A DNA stretch of 64,000 nt from Symbiodinium natans (Eukaryota > Sar > Dinophyceae > Suessiales > Symbiodiniaceae), in assembly GCA_905221605.1 (NCBI GenBank), contig CAJNDS010002527.1:129501-193500 (forward strand), read 5' to 3'. The notes below the pieces were generated by a model. It saw only the letters and a list, made by a program, of their open reading frames with translations. It searched no databases and was not told the origin of the DNA. Below, one piece after another: positions 42,643-54,727 of this stretch; position 1 is the first letter of the stretch; each line of letters begins with the position of its first letter. A program made the translations under genes and the position numbers.

Positions 42643-43500
42643 AGCCCTCAATGCCTACGAACACAAGTTCTGAGTGATTAGACGCCTAAGGACAATAATT
42701 CTGAGATGGCGGCTGAAGTTCTAGTGGTTCATCCAATAATTCAAACGATGCTGTGTGGCCTTATAAATTTGTTAAATTAATTGTACTTTTATCACCACTT
42801 ATCTTACACAATCAGACTAGTTGCAGCAACAATGTCAAGCACAACCACGTACGCGTGCAACCCATACGCTGATCAAGCGCAAGACAAACCAACAGCTCAA
42901 GCAATCAAACGCATTCAAGCCAACGATCAAGCGCAACAGAAACAACACAGCTCAAGTCAAGACAATCAATCGCATTCAAGCCGACGATCAAGCGCAACAC
43001 AAACAAACCAGCTCAAGCAATCAATCGCATTCAAGCCGACAAACCTTGCGCATGAGAACGTGCAGCTGCAGGCTGCAGACCTTCACAAGGTCAGAGCAGG
43101 AAGAGTTCAAGTGTGTCACTTAACGTGAAGAAGTCACATGTAGTCACATGTACCATCTGAGTGCAGCGCGACACAACATCACGGAAGATTGGGTTGACCT
43201 CACGCGAGACAAGCGGAAACAGTGACAACACATAGCATGCTACGTCGCTGCTCCAGAGCATGTGCTAGGCATGCATGTATTGCTCAGATGGGCTGGCTCT
43301 TGCTGACTCATTTTCCCACGCGGAATGGTGGTATCGAGCGCCGCCGCCGTCGCGGCCACCACAACCACCAACCACAGTCTTAGCTGAGGCTCGTGTCAAT
43401 AAAGCTCGCAGGCACTCAAGCACTCAAACACTCAAGCACACAAGAAGCTGGACGACTTGACATGCAAACATAACGTACGTCAAAGTTGCTCCCGCATCTG
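42643..43500. other. intergenic stretch
   Basis: No convincing gene. From 42,890 to 43,070 imperfect repeats of CAAGCAATCAA/CGCATTCAAGCC give Gln/Ser/Thr-rich open frames on the plus strand, best read as low-complexity DNA. Confidence 0.6.
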
Positions 43501-43824
43501 CTAGTCAATGTCTTGGTCCTCGTCCTGGGGCTTGTCCTGCAAAGGTCGCATGAATTATGAACATGAAGGGTTCATATTGTATAACTACTAGATACACAAA
43601 ATATATGTATATGTATATATATAGTTATTTATTTCTCTGTTATACTTATATTTATTATTCATATGTGAACAATGAGCACTGCGATGAAGCAGTAGACTGA
43701 CCTTGTGCCCCCGTTTTCCAGCGGAGCGTGCCCTTGCCTTCTTCCGCCTGACGACCTCCAGTGTTCAGTATTATAATAACAAAGCCCAATGAGCCAAACA
43801 GATGTGCATCAAAGAAACACAGAG

Positions 43825-43829
<5 letters not shown>

Positions 43830-43862
<33 letters not shown>

Positions 43863-43930
43863 AGAGAAAGAGAAAGAGAAAGAGAAAGAGAAAGAGAAAG
43901 ATAAAGAGAAAGAGAAACAGAAAGAGAATG
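43830..43930. repeat. (GA)n then (GAGAAA)n microsatellite
   Basis: AGAGAG run followed by about twelve GAGAAA units. Confidence 0.9.
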
Positions 43931-43956
43931 AAGAGAGAGAGGCGGGAATAACCAAG

Positions 43957-44779
43957 TCAACAGCTCAGCGCTGCCTCTTTGATTTCTTCAATGTCTTTGT
44001 CCACCTCTTCTCTCGCTCGCCTAATCTCCGACTCCGTCACTGACGAGCCCGCAGATCTCGATCCCGACCGCTTCTTTACGCTCGCCTGACAGCAAGCAAA
44101 CACAGTCGCAACTTGACAACAGGTGGCCAAAGGTGAGAGCAAGACATCTAGCCTTAGACTCCTTGGTCTTCGCCTTGTTATCGTGAGGTTTATCCTGCAC
44201 GTTGAAAGCATGGAGCGACCCACACACGACATAGAGCTTGAATCTCGCCCATACAGTATGTGGGATTGTTCTAGCTCCTGCGCCTGCCGCCGTGACCGTC
44301 GTGTTGGTTCCGCATTGACCTTCTTGGCCGGATTGGCCGCTCGGGCTTTCCTCTTGGGCTGCCGCGGCTGCCGGTTCTTCTTGGGCTTAGCGGCCACTGG
44401 TCCATGCTCGGCTGGCGAAGATGTCTTTGCCTGGGGATTGCATTTGGACGACGACGATGGTGCGGACGATGATGGCTCGGCAGTCACAGGCTCCTGCACG
44501 TCATGCTGTCCCGTGTCAACAAGTCACATGAATCAATCATATCATGTTCACAATGGGCACAAGACGCACTAATCGATTTGATTCACGACTATCGTGCTCC
44601 CGCGTGGCAGACCGCGACCGCGACCGTCGCGACTTCCTTGAAGGTGGACTTGAACTCCCTGATCCCGAGCTGGACTCCGAACTCGACCCGCTCGGCGTCC
44701 GCTTCTTCTTGTCCTCATCCGGACTCGCCTTCTTCTCCCTTTCAGTCTGATCATCATCATCATCATCATCATCATCTTT

Positions 44780-44816
<37 letters not shown>

Positions 44817-44945
44817 GCTGAATCATCCACCGCATGCACTGATGCAGCATCAGCCACAGAGTTCGCGCCCCCCATGTCGGCCAGGGATGCCCGTAAAGCT
44901 GCACGAAGTAAAGCATCTTCCTTTGCCGCAATGCTTGCCTAAGGA
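43957..44945 (-). CDS. acidic/Ser-rich protein with UIM-like motif, multi-exon
   Basis: A first block begins after an AG near 44,942: ASIAAKEDALLRAALRASLA then DMGGANSVADAAS. The stretch EDALLRAALRASLAD fits the ubiquitin-interacting motif pattern (acidic, L-x2-A-x3-S-x2-D). Two poly-Asp runs follow (encoded by (CAT)n at 44,751-44,814), then Glu/Lys and a Ser/Arg-rich SR-like tail ending near 44,580. A second block (about 44,510-44,240) is Ser/Pro then Lys/Arg-rich (KPKKNRQPRQPKRKARAANP), nuclear in character. Further blocks to 43,957 (SARSAGS-type Ser/Arg, REEVDKDIEEIKEAALSC) may be exons in other frames. The 5' end is not found. Possibly the 3' part of the gene containing the proline-rich or zinc exons upstream. 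Function unknown; a ubiquitin-binding role is only suggested. Confidence 0.45.
44751..44814. repeat. (CAT)n microsatellite coding poly-Asp
   Basis: Two runs of CAT triplets separated by CTTTTT. On the minus strand they read as poly-Asp with a short Glu-Lys break, within an apparent exon. Confidence 0.85.
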
Positions 44946-45076
44946 GACAGTTGTGCATCGAGCAACACAATCAAGTAAACATGTTTGTTACCAGACATGT
45001 TGATGCTTCACTACACGCAAACATGCACAACATGCACAACGCAGCAACACAGCAACACAGCACAAGTCAAGCGCGA

Positions 45077-46294
45077 TCAAGCAGCATCCTTCACCATGGA
45101 ATCAACCGGCTCTACTAGGTCAGTGCCTCGTAGAGAGTACTGGTGTACATCACGTGGAACGAACTCATTTGCTGGCGGCGCGTGCGCTGTGGGTGGCATG
45201 CCGCCTGGCACGCCTGGTGTTGGCGGCGCGTGCGCTGTGGGTGGCATGCCGCCTGGCACGCCTGGTGTTGGCGGCGTGTGCGCCGCAGGCGGCCGTAGCA
45301 AGTGTGGTCCTGGCCCGCCGGTCATGTTCATGTTCGTGGGATTGTCAACTCCGGCGCCCATAAAGCCCTGCGCCATCGCACGGGGCATGGTGGCGCTATA
45401 CACGTGTGTGTGCGTCACAGGCACCATGCCGGGCATACTCATGGTATATGGCAGCCGCAGGCCTGTGCTTTGCAAGAACTGCATGTATGCTGCCTTCATA
45501 CTGGCCTGTTGCGGGTCCAGTTGGGGGACAGGCATAGTCGGCATGGTGGCTGGTTGGGGCGCACGCATGGCGGCTTGGCGGTGCAAGGGCTCGAACGGTG
45601 TCGAAAAGGGCCGGGCCACGTGGGGCGGTTCCGGTTGCGGCGCAACGTACGGCGACGGCTGGGGCGGAAGTGGCGGGAAGGGATCTGCGCCTGGGCCTGG
45701 GCCTGCATCAGCATCTTCTTCGGAGCTTGATTCTGACTTCACGTGTGGTGCCATGGATGGGCGCACCTTCGTCTGCTTCGCCGGAACTGGAACCTTCGAC
45801 TCGGTCTTGGAGACTTCGGACGGTGGTGGTGGTGGCGGCGGCGCCGGTGCCTTCAAGGGCTCGGAGGGCGGAGGGAGCGGCGGCGGTGGCCCGTGAGGCT
45901 TGGGCGGCGGCGGCGGCGGCGGTCGCAGTGGCATGATAAACTCCCGCGGCACTAGCGGTGGAGGCGGAAGACCCAAGCTGGCCAATGTGACAACCGACTC
46001 ACCACGCGGAGGCGGCACGGACTTTGGCGGCGGCGGCGGTGGCGGTTGTTTTGGAGGGGTCGTTGGTGCTGCTGTGTGCCCCTCGGCTGGCCTGGGCCCA
46101 GGCGGCTCCCTCCGCAGATCCGGCCGTGGGAGTCGCGGCCGTGCCTTTTGTGGCGGGCGGTCTGTCGGCGGGGCGGCCGGGGAAGTGTATTTAGCTGTCA
46201 GGTTTAAACGCGTGTAATCCTCAGGCGATTTCGGAATCGGATGTGAACGCTCGTGCCTTTCTGCACCGAGCTCATCATCATCAGAACTAACCAT
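45077..46294 (-). CDS. proline-rich low-complexity protein
   Basis: About 405 codons from ATG at 46,294 (MVSSDDDELGAERHE; the frame extends 16 codons further upstream to another ATG at 46,342), no intron needed. Poly-Pro runs of six to eight residues recur through residues about 70-160, as in profilin- or WW/SH3-binding proteins. A central acidic SSSEEDAD segment follows, then Pro/Met/Ala-rich sequence with QASMKAAYMQFLQSTGLRLP, and two to three 16-residue tandem repeats (TPGVPGGMPPTAHAPP, 48-bp units at 45,173-45,290). No enzyme domain. It could be an exon of a larger gene, with the zinc-binding exon upstream and the acidic protein downstream. The opposite strand is also open over 300 codons but reads as Gly-rich shadow. 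Confidence 0.6.
   Translation of the reverse strand: MVSSDDDELGAERHERSHPIPKSPEDYTRLNLTAKYTSPAAPPTDRPPQKARPRLPRPDLRREPPGPRPAEGHTAAPTTPPKQPPPPPPPKSVPPPRGESVVTLASLGLPPPPLVPREFIMPLRPPPPPPPKPHGPPPPLPPPSEPLKAPAPPPPPPPSEVSKTESKVPVPAKQTKVRPSMAPHVKSESSSEEDADAGPGPGADPFPPLPPQPSPYVAPQPEPPHVARPFSTPFEPLHRQAAMRAPQPATMPTMPVPQLDPQQASMKAAYMQFLQSTGLRLPYTMSMPGMVPVTHTHVYSATMPRAMAQGFMGAGVDNPTNMNMTGGPGPHLLRPPAAHTPPTPGVPGGMPPTAHAPPTPGVPGGMPPTAHAPPANEFVPRDVHQYSLRGTDLVEPVDSMVKDAA
45173..45290. repeat. 48-bp tandem repeat (about 2.5 copies)
   Basis: Units start at 45,173, 45,221 and 45,269 with near identity; each encodes 16 residues of the proline-rich protein. Confidence 0.9.
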
Positions 46295-46769
46295 GGTTGC
46301 AGCAAGACAATGTAAGACAGACCAACTGACTTCACACTTCACAATTCACAATGCTAACAAGTTCATGTCGCATGTCACATCAAGGCCCTGTCATTGCACC
46401 TGACTGATTGCTCACATAACAACTAACAACATGACATGACATGCAAAACATGATGCACACAAACATGGACACACACACACTGTCAGCTGCAGCCCCGTGG
46501 GCTCAAGCCCCAAAGCCGCGGAACTCGCACATGCAGAACGTGAAATACTGCAGCTGCAACAAGCTGAAGTGCATCCATCAAACAGCAAGATGCGCAACGG
46601 TCAGTCCAGTCTGATGGCAAAGCGGCGAAAGCTGAGCATCGCACTTCTCCACGTGTAGGTCACCACACCACACAACCTTAGTCAGTCACGCAGTACGCAT
46701 GAAGCGACAGCACCGTTGCACACATCATGCACCAACTGTCCGAGTGCACAGCGGCTCTGTCAGTGGAAG

Positions 46770-47215
46770 TCAGTCGGCTAATCTCAATACTGCTTGGCAC
46801 AGCGCGCATGCAACCTGTGGAATCCTGGCACAGACACAGCTTAAAGTCAGCAGTAAGCAACAACGACACCGAGGACCGATGACCAACAGGCTGGGCCTTG
46901 AAGGAGGAGAAGTGGATGATGATGATGATGAAGATGGTGACGATGGTGAAGTTGTCAAGACATTCCAGACATCGACGACACCCAAAGCAGGCAAGGACCG
47001 CGCAAGGCATGAACGCAATCCTTTCAACAGCTTGCCATGCTGCTTTAGCAGCGCCTGTCGAACCATCGGATGAGAAAGCTTTGATGCCAACACGCGCGCG
47101 CAGTTGTCATGCCAATGCTTGCCGCACACAGCACAACGACGTGGGCCCTCGCCACACTGTAAAGTCTTCTTCTTGCAACAGCGACAACGGTGGCCCTCCT
47201 GACATGTGTCTTATC
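46770..47215 (-). CDS. Cys/His zinc-binding exon(s)
   Basis: Minus-strand translation of about 47,205-47,090 gives GHRCRCCKKKTLQC then RRCAVCGKHWHDNCARV, a cluster of eight Cys/His (C-x-C-C..C..C-x2-C..H-x2-C) resembling a PHD- or RING-like knuckle. Downstream, in one of two open frames, is MVRQALLKQHGKLLKGLRSC. Start, end and joining exons are not identified; it may belong to the transposase-like gene upstream or to the proline-rich gene downstream. Called from the Cys spacing only. Confidence 0.4.
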
Positions 47216-47468
47216 ACGAGACGTTTAAAACAAATAACACACACACACACAAGTGCAACTCCGCAACATTCAACTCGCAACTCACAGCTGAGACTGTCGC
47301 AACTCCAGCTCTCATGGATGACAAGTGTGGTGGTCACATGCACTTGCGCAGCAACACAACACAACCGCAGCATGAAGCACTGACAGCCTACCCGCCAACA
47401 TGTGCATGAACAGCAACACAATTGCAGCGTGACATACTGACAGCCTACAAACTCTCGGTACACCGAGG

Positions 47469-50400
47469 TCACGCTAGCGAGGATGTGTACAAGGCCCTCT
47501 CCTCCACCACTGAATCAAGAGACACCAGTCGACACACCAGAGACTCGTAGAACTCCATGACGGTGAGGCACGCCTCTGGCACTTGGTCCCTGTCTGCGGA
47601 TGTCTTCTTCACCTTTTTCATAGCTGCGTTCACAAATGGGATAAGGACTTGAGCGTGACGCTCGTCACATAGGATTTCGGGATGACCCATGCCACCCCGC
47701 AAGCCTGTTCGAGCGTAGGTCGTGTCTGCAACGCAATACAAAACTTTCGAGTCTTGATCAAGGTTCACGTGCCTTGCTCTTCTTTCAAGGACGCCGTGCG
47801 TCGGGTGATTGTTCAACCACGTTACCCAAAGTAGTTCTGGAACATCCGTGTTTGCATCTGCATTCCCGTTCATGGGTTGGCCCCAGCGACACCGAACACA
47901 CCTGCAATCATCAAACTTCTGTGGCGACATCAGGACCAGACTGATGGACCTGCTTTCCCCGAGCTTCCTGTTGCACTGCATCGCACAAACAGCACGCAAA
48001 GCTTTAATTGTGTTCATGCAAGAATAAGCCCAAGCATTTGACGCAGACTCCGACAAGAACCATGTGTCCATGTCCATGTCCGAGTCCATGTTCATAGTCT
48101 GTGTGTCCCCGTCGCAATCGTTGGCGTCGTGATCTACTAAGAACTGTGCGGCACACGCTGCAGCAGACGAAGCTTCATCAGCGTCATCACTTGCTGAGTC
48201 CGCGCTATCATCGGCATGGGCATTGTCAGCTAGGGAGCTTGCTACATCGGCGTCACCAACACCTTCGAGGAACACAGCGACCTTATCCGTTCCCGGCAAC
48301 GAATGCTTTCTCTGATTTCTTTGTCTCACCAGAAGGAGAAGTGCCTCCTCCTCTAACTCTGCTTGTGTTTGCGAGCACGAACCAAACGCCACTGCACCTG
48401 CCACGCGCGCAACTTCTCTGGACGAAGGACGGTCCTGACGGTCCTCCCTGGCCATTGCACGGTTGATCTCTTGGTGTTCGTGCTCTGCTGCGTCTTCATT
48501 GTCCTGTTCAACGTCTTTGTCTTCCATGTGCTCGTCGTCACCTCCCTCAGAGCCTGATGCATCCATCATGTCGGCATCCGCAGCAATGCTCATGTACGCA
48601 CGATCTTGGTCATCAGCAGCATCACCGCCGTCGTCATCATCACCATCATCTTTCAGTGCCTTGTCAGTATGCTCTGGCGCGGCTGGTTGCGCCTCACCCT
48701 TGGCCTTGGCCTTGGCTTTTTTGGGTTTGTTCGCAGCTCCCGGCATCAAAGTCTTTCTCATGACAAAGAGCTCCACTGAAGCACCCAGAACAGCATCCAC
48801 CCGCAAGTAGCCTGGTGATGTGAAAAGCTGTTCGCACATGTCGACTGTCAGGAACGCTGCCCTGACTGAGAACGATTCACCACGCACACAGGCATCATAG
48901 TACTTGCCGAAAAGCAACGTTGACTCAACAGTGTCTGCATAGTTCGACCCATCGTGCAACCACCGAACACATTCGCAAACATCATGAGTGTCAGTGTCAG
49001 CCGCACGGCATTTGAAAATTTGCAGCCTGGAAAAGCATACGCTGTGCGAGAACTGATCTGTTGCTACGTGGAAGGTGGTCTCTGTGTTGTCAACGGATGG
49101 CACGATCAACAGCGCCAAGCCGGCAGGCGTGTGCAATTGCTTGACTTTGTCCTGCTGTTTTTTTGAAAGCTTGCGCATTCTGCCGCTACAGCCCCCCGTT
49201 GTCCACTTGTAGCCAAGATTGTACGATCTAGCCCACGCCACGGCCTTTTCCCAGCGTGGGCCCCAAACATCACCCAGGAACAAGTTCGCGTTGGGCATTA
49301 TGCCACGGGAGAGCAAGTCAGCAATTTGCAGAGAGCAATTCTGAGTCGGCTCAACCGCAACCGCGGCTGCTTCTGCAGGATGTGGTGGCGGAGGTGGCTT
49401 CGCACCGTCGCCTGCGTCCTGGATTGCAGAAGAGCTGCCAGAGCTGCCAGTGAAATCAGGAAACTCCAATGCTGGGGCTGACGACCACCGCTGCGCATCA
49501 GCTAGAATACTTAGGCTGGCTGTTGCAAAATCCGATAGCTCCGTAAGCTCGCGCTCTGCAAGAGCCTTGATAGTGGAAAACTTCTTTCCACATGCTGTGA
49601 CTCCGTCAGCCTGGCCGAGTAGGTGTTTGATCGTCAACCTGGAACTCAGAAGCTCTAAGCTAATGTTTGGACATCTTCGCCCCAAAAGTTTGACAATGGA
49701 GTTGAGGCCTTCAACAGCCTGCGTTTCTGCGTACATGAACTTTGAAATCATGATCAAGATCGACCACAATAAGCTCCCATTGGGCGACGATGCATCTGAT
49801 TTCTTGAAGGTGCCCGACTCCGCAATAGCTTTTAGTTCTGACACACAGAGCCTCTTGATTGCTCTCGTGCTCGGGTCCGTCCGATCAAGTCCAAGCACTT
49901 CTTCAGCCACTCCTGCAGCAATACACACAGACCAAACACTTGACCAAGCACTGTGCTGCACTGCATATCATGCATCGAAGGCCCGTGCAAGCAGGATCAT
50001 GTCATGCCACCATTTCAAGTCTTCAAGTGAAGTCCTCTTCGCTTCGGGCAATGGCGCAAAGGATGTTCCTTGATGAGCCAGAGCAGTTTGAAAGGGTACC
50101 TTGGTACTCACCAACAAGCCAAACCAACAAGGACCAAGATGCCAACAAGCCAAACCAACAAGCCACACAACTCAACTGAGACTACCATGCTACAATTGCT
50201 GCAATCGCCTACTAACCTACTACATTCGCTACCTGACACAACAGGGCACTGGCGCAGAGGATACATGATGCGCCTCTGAAAGGAGGACCACTGCTGGAAG
50301 AGGACCCTTCTTGCAAGCAACGCCAACGCACGCTGTCCGGCTGGGTCATCACAGAACAGGTTGTCGCAGCCCGACATTTCAAGGGCTCTTCTGATAATAG

Positions 50401-53107
50401 CATCCATGTTCTGGAACAGCACCCTGAACTCTTCATGTAGCTCGTCGAGCTTGCCCGTGACGAGTTGCTTCATGACCTCGCCGGCATTGTTCTTCCCAGC
50501 ATGTAGCTGAACGAACGCCATGAAGTGCCGTAGCGGCGATCTCAGACAGCGTGCGATGGTGAGCAGGTACCAGAAAATAGGGTGCTGTATGGAGTCAAAC
50601 GTGCCTTGGTACCATTTCGAGAGCTTCAGGCGATATGCGTGGGAATCATCTTCAGCGTTCGGGTCAAGGGCATCTGTCTTCGGACCGCTGGGTTCACCTG
50701 CGCCTCAGATGAAATCAAGTCAATTAAAGCAGCAATCACCCGCACGCAATCAATCCAAACAGCACAAGCAGTCATGCCATGTCATTGCACCAATCAAGCC
50801 AGTGAGAAAGCCCAATCAGCAATCACAAGCAATCATGTCATGTCATAGCAGCAATCAAGCCAGTGAGCAAAGCCAACCAGCAATCACAAGCAACCATGCC
50901 ATCGCATGCAAGTAACGCAAGTATCGTGACACAAGCAAACACAAGATCAGATCAAACAACGTCTAACGTCCACTGCAACAGCTGCATGCGCGATACCGTG
51001 TGTCAGTCATGTCCATGCAAACCCAAAGCACGCATATGTTTGCTCAGGACAGCCAGGAGAGTAGGCACCACTCGTTCGCGGCCTCGAAGCAACATGAAGT
51101 CTTCTGCCGCCTCGACTGATCCCCACCTGCCACTCACAACTGCCAGCGGGTACCGCCGCCCTAGCTTTGCAATCTCCAGGCATTCGTCACCAAATGCTGT
51201 GTCCCATGCAGTCATTATATCTGAAGCTCGCTCACGCCAAGTGTTGACGATCTTACTCAGCGATCCGTAGTACTTCCTGAAGCCCTTGAGCACAGACGTG
51301 TCAAACAGGCTGCTGGTCAGCTCGTCAAGAAGCACCAGCCCGTCTTTGACACATGCGTGGAACATGTGTAGGAAACATGATCCAGGGATGTAGACAATGT
51401 TTGGGCACTGGGATGCTTCGACAGCTTCTGCGATGCATCGTTTCCTGCAGCTTTGGTCAGACCCCTTGTCAGTCACGTCCATGTACAAGAACACATGTTT
51501 GTTGGAGATCGTGGGCTTCCTGCAGCGCACACATGCGCACACAACGACGTTCCACGCAATGCTGTGACTACACACACTGCACTACACACGTCGAATCGAT
51601 GAGTCTACTAGTTACGCAACACAAATGTTACCCAGGATGCGCAGACTTCAGATCTGTGACGATGTCTTCCCACAGAGGAACGCCGGCTGACTTGAGCTGC
51701 TTGTTCACCAGTCCGTTGCAGTCTTGCGCAGACTTTCCTGTAACCACTTGCGTGTCGGTCCTGCTGGCACACTATGTTCGAACAACCAACCCGCAAAGCC
51801 ACGTGTGCCGAATACCCCACAAAAGCAACTTGTAGGCTGAGGTCCCTACAAGCATCTGACACATTTCACGGCAGATGAGGCGTCGTACTTCTTCACGGCA
51901 TCCGTGTTGTGGATCCAGGCGAAGTCGACATCTAGCACATGGAGTTTTTCACGGCGCCAGATTGACGAGTTGGTTGCGTCACATCGTATGGACACCGTGG
52001 ATAACTTCCATGAGCCATTTCCTATGTCTGCCGGATCGCAGAAGCCTGGTTTGTCTGGGCTTGCATCGGCCTCGACAACAGCGTAACAAACGTTCTTCAT
52101 TCTGCACAGAATTGACGCAGCAGTGCGCACCTCGGCGCGCGTGACCATCATGCGTGACATATCCCGCAGAATAGTTGCACCGAAGTCTGCCGAGGCGATG
52201 TTTGATAGATTTCTGCGAATCCCAATTGCGAAGACACTTGATCGCGAAACCCTTTTCCCAGACTTGCCGACCGAAACAATCTCGAGGCTAGATTTCAAAC
52301 GCTCGTTGTCAAGCAGCTTTTGTTTTTTTACCAGAGCTTCTGCTTGAAGCTTGTTGGCGCGCTTCAAAACTCTCACTTGCTTCCGTGCTTCTTGGTGTTT
52401 CTGGGTCATCTGCAGCAACGCGTTGGACGACTTTGCAGCAACAAGCCTGCATTGCGCAGGTGGCATGGACTCATAATCCTTTTGCGAGAGTTGCCGTAAT
52501 GCTGCTGTAGTCCACCGCTTCACTACCCTCGAGGAAGCGATGCTGCTTGTCTCGACTATGTCAAGTGGGTCGTTCTCTGCGTCGTTGCTTCGCACTTGTG
52601 TGGTCTGGGACTCCAGATCAGAAGTCGACCGCCCCGAAGCCAGACCAGACGTCATGGATGCCCTGCTGGCTCCACTACACATGGTGTGTGAGCGGCGCAA
52701 TCGACAAGGCAAAGCATTTGGATCCAATTGAGAAAGTGGTTCGCGATGTTCGCCGAGCGGAACCACAGCTTCAGCTTCAACTTCCATAATCTCGTCGCCG
52801 CTATGGTCGCAGTCATCCACAAGTATGCTCTGTGCCGGGTTCTGTGCCGGCTTGCTATTACAAGACATGAAGGGGAGGTTCAGCTGTTGTAGAACCGACT
52901 GCGCGTCGGAATGCTGAACCCACACTTGCATGAACTTGCGATCATCCTTCTGCCCGCCAGCCTTGGCCATAACTGGCATACATGTAATGCAACAAAGCAA
53001 GCAATCAATGCGCAGCGCGGTCACAAGCGACGGCCATCACAGTTTTTTTTTTCTGATGCGTCGTCGTGGTTGTGGTTGTGGTTCGTGATTGTGATTGCTG
53101 CGGTTGC

Positions 53108-53138
<31 letters not shown>

Positions 53139-53890
53139 GCTGTTGCTGTTACTGTCGCTGTTCCTGTTGCTCTTGTTGTCGCCTGTTGCGGTCGCTGGTG
53201 CTGGTGCTGGTGCTGGCGCTGGTGCTGGCGCTGTTGCTGGTTCTGGTGCTGGTTCTGGTGCTGTTGGTGCTGTTGGTGCTGTTGGTGCTGTTGGTGCTGT
53301 TGGTGCTGTTGGTGCTGTTGGTGCTGTTGGTGCTGTTGGTGCTGTTGGTGCTGTTGGTGCTGTTGGTGCTGTTGGTGCTGTTGCTGTTGGTGCTGTTGCT
53401 GTTGGTGCTGTTGGTGCTGTTGTTGCTGGTGTTGCTGTTGTTGCTGTTGTTGCTGTTGTTGCTGTTGTTGCTGCTGCTGTTGTTGTTGTTGTTGCTGTTG
53501 CTGTTGCTGTTGCTGTTGTTGTTGTTGTTGTTGTTGACCATGCGCATGCGCACCCAAGCACGAATACAACCAAGTGAGACAACTGAGCACACGCACTGAC
53601 GACAAAGCATCGCGAACAACTGCAAGGGCTCCGCGCTTGTCCATGCGACGTGATGTCTGCAACATCTCTACTAACAGCTCGACAAAAGTGGATCGTGGGT
53701 ACACCCGCCCGCAATCCAAGTCGACACCGGTGCTGTTGGCAAACATCAGCAGCCTTCTTGCAGCCACTGCTTTCTCCATTGCTCTAATGAATGAGTTAAC
53801 AAATATATCAGTTGACATATACACTACACTTAGATATACATCGACCAGACTGGAAGTATTGGATACTGCATCCACCACCTCTTGCTGAAA
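47469..53890 (-). CDS. large multi-exon transposase-like gene (dinoflagellate mobile family)
   Basis: Exon-like blocks from 5' to 3': about 53,889-53,830 (EVVDAVSNTSSL); about 53,775-53,600 (MEKAVAARRLLMFANSTGVD, up to a GTGCGT donor); about 52,968-51,850 (MAKAGGQKDDRKFMQVWVQ, a coiled coil at EARKQVRVLKRANKLQAEAL, SVFAIGIRRNLSNIASADFG, CDATNSSIWRREKLHVLD); about 51,770-51,632 (TQVVTGKSAQDCNGLV, followed by GTAACA); about 51,530-51,030 (HVFLYMDVTDKGSDQSC, PGSCFLHMFHACVKDG, SGRWGSVEAAEDFML); about 50,700-50,250 (LSKWYQGTFDSIQHPIF, NLFCDDPAGQRALALL); about 50,095-49,985; and 49,915-47,469 (AVEGLNSIVKLLGRRCPNI, an acidic middle, then RGGMGHPEILCDERHAQVL). The C-x2-H-x2-H, GRWGSV and EGLNS motifs are ones I recall from repeated dinoflagellate genes; a transposase role is inference. 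The start is probably further upstream. Confidence 0.6.
53090..53537. repeat. (GTT)n and (GTTGGTGCT)n minisatellite, probably intronic
   Basis: 9-bp units GTTGGTGCT from about 53,254 to 53,425, flanked by GTT/GCT triplets. All three minus frames are open (poly-Gln/His, poly-Thr/Ala, poly-Asn/Ser). It sits between a good donor (TCGTCA/GTGCGTG near 53,602) and an acceptor (ATGCCAG/TTATGG near 52,971), so intronic placement is favoured over a coding poly-Gln tract. Confidence 0.8.
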
Positions 53891-54056
53891 GTCTGCTGGT
53901 TAGGCAGCTCTAAACATGTAACCCAAGCTTGCCATGTATCTGTTTTGTTACGTGTTCACTTTAAGCAAGCCGTGCCCCTGCACGGCTTGAGAAAGAAAGT
54001 CCGGACCAAGAGCACTACATGTCAACCGCATGCAAACTCAACAGCAGCAAGCACAG

Positions 54057-54350
54057 CCCTCAAGTTTTCAAGCACAACTGCACGGAAGCACCATGCGCAA
54101 GCAACAAGACGTTGTGCGGCACACAAGCGCAACTGCACACAAGCACAAGCACAGCTCTCAAGTTTTTAATCACAACTGCACAGAAGCACCATGCGCAAGA
54201 AACAAGACGTTGTGCGGCACACAAGCACAACTGCACACAAGCACAAGCACAGCCCTCAAGTTTTTTAAGCGCAACTGCACAGAAGCACCATGCGCAAGCA
54301 ACAAGACGTTGTGCGGCACACAAGCACAACTGCACACAAGCACCATGCAC
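54057..54350. repeat. 98-bp tandem repeat, three copies
   Basis: CAAGTTTT begins each unit at 54,061, 54,159 and 54,257; units contain GAAGCACCATGCGCAAG and ACAAGACGTTGTGCGGCAC. No gene assigned; the Thr/Gln/His-rich open frames arise from the repeat. Confidence 0.9.
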
Positions 54351-54727
54351 AAACAACAAGACAACATACACTCAATCACAACCTTCCATGTTTTTTCCAT
54401 GCATCAGCACAAAATAGCAATGCTTTTGGAACACAGAGCAAGGCGAGATTATGCTCAGCAACTCAAAACAAGTCACACATGATCACTAAAACACAACTTT
54501 CTCTGCAACCGTCAGGTGATTTTTTATGTCTTGAGCCATGAACTTCTTCGAGTACCAACATCGAGAACATTGTGTTCCCGCCGGCAGAATGTCTTGTGTT
54601 ATAGGTCATCTCGTGTGCAAAGAACCAGAGGCTGCGAGCAGGGATACATGAGCTCAATGGCCAGGCCTATCTAAACATGGTAGCCCCGGGTCACCCTGAG
54701 AACTGTTCCCCGGGAATAGTTCTGAGC
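54351..54727. other. intergenic stretch
   Basis: No gene or clear repeat seen. It separates two minus-strand genes. Confidence 0.5.

Noticed and set aside
43789-43960. Glu/Lys-rich coiled-coil-like ORF
   Set aside because: Encoded entirely by a GAGAAA microsatellite with no conserved flank.
45000-45960. Gly-rich ORF of about 300 codons on the plus strand
   Set aside because: It is the antisense shadow of the proline-rich frame; Pro codons give Gly on the other strand.
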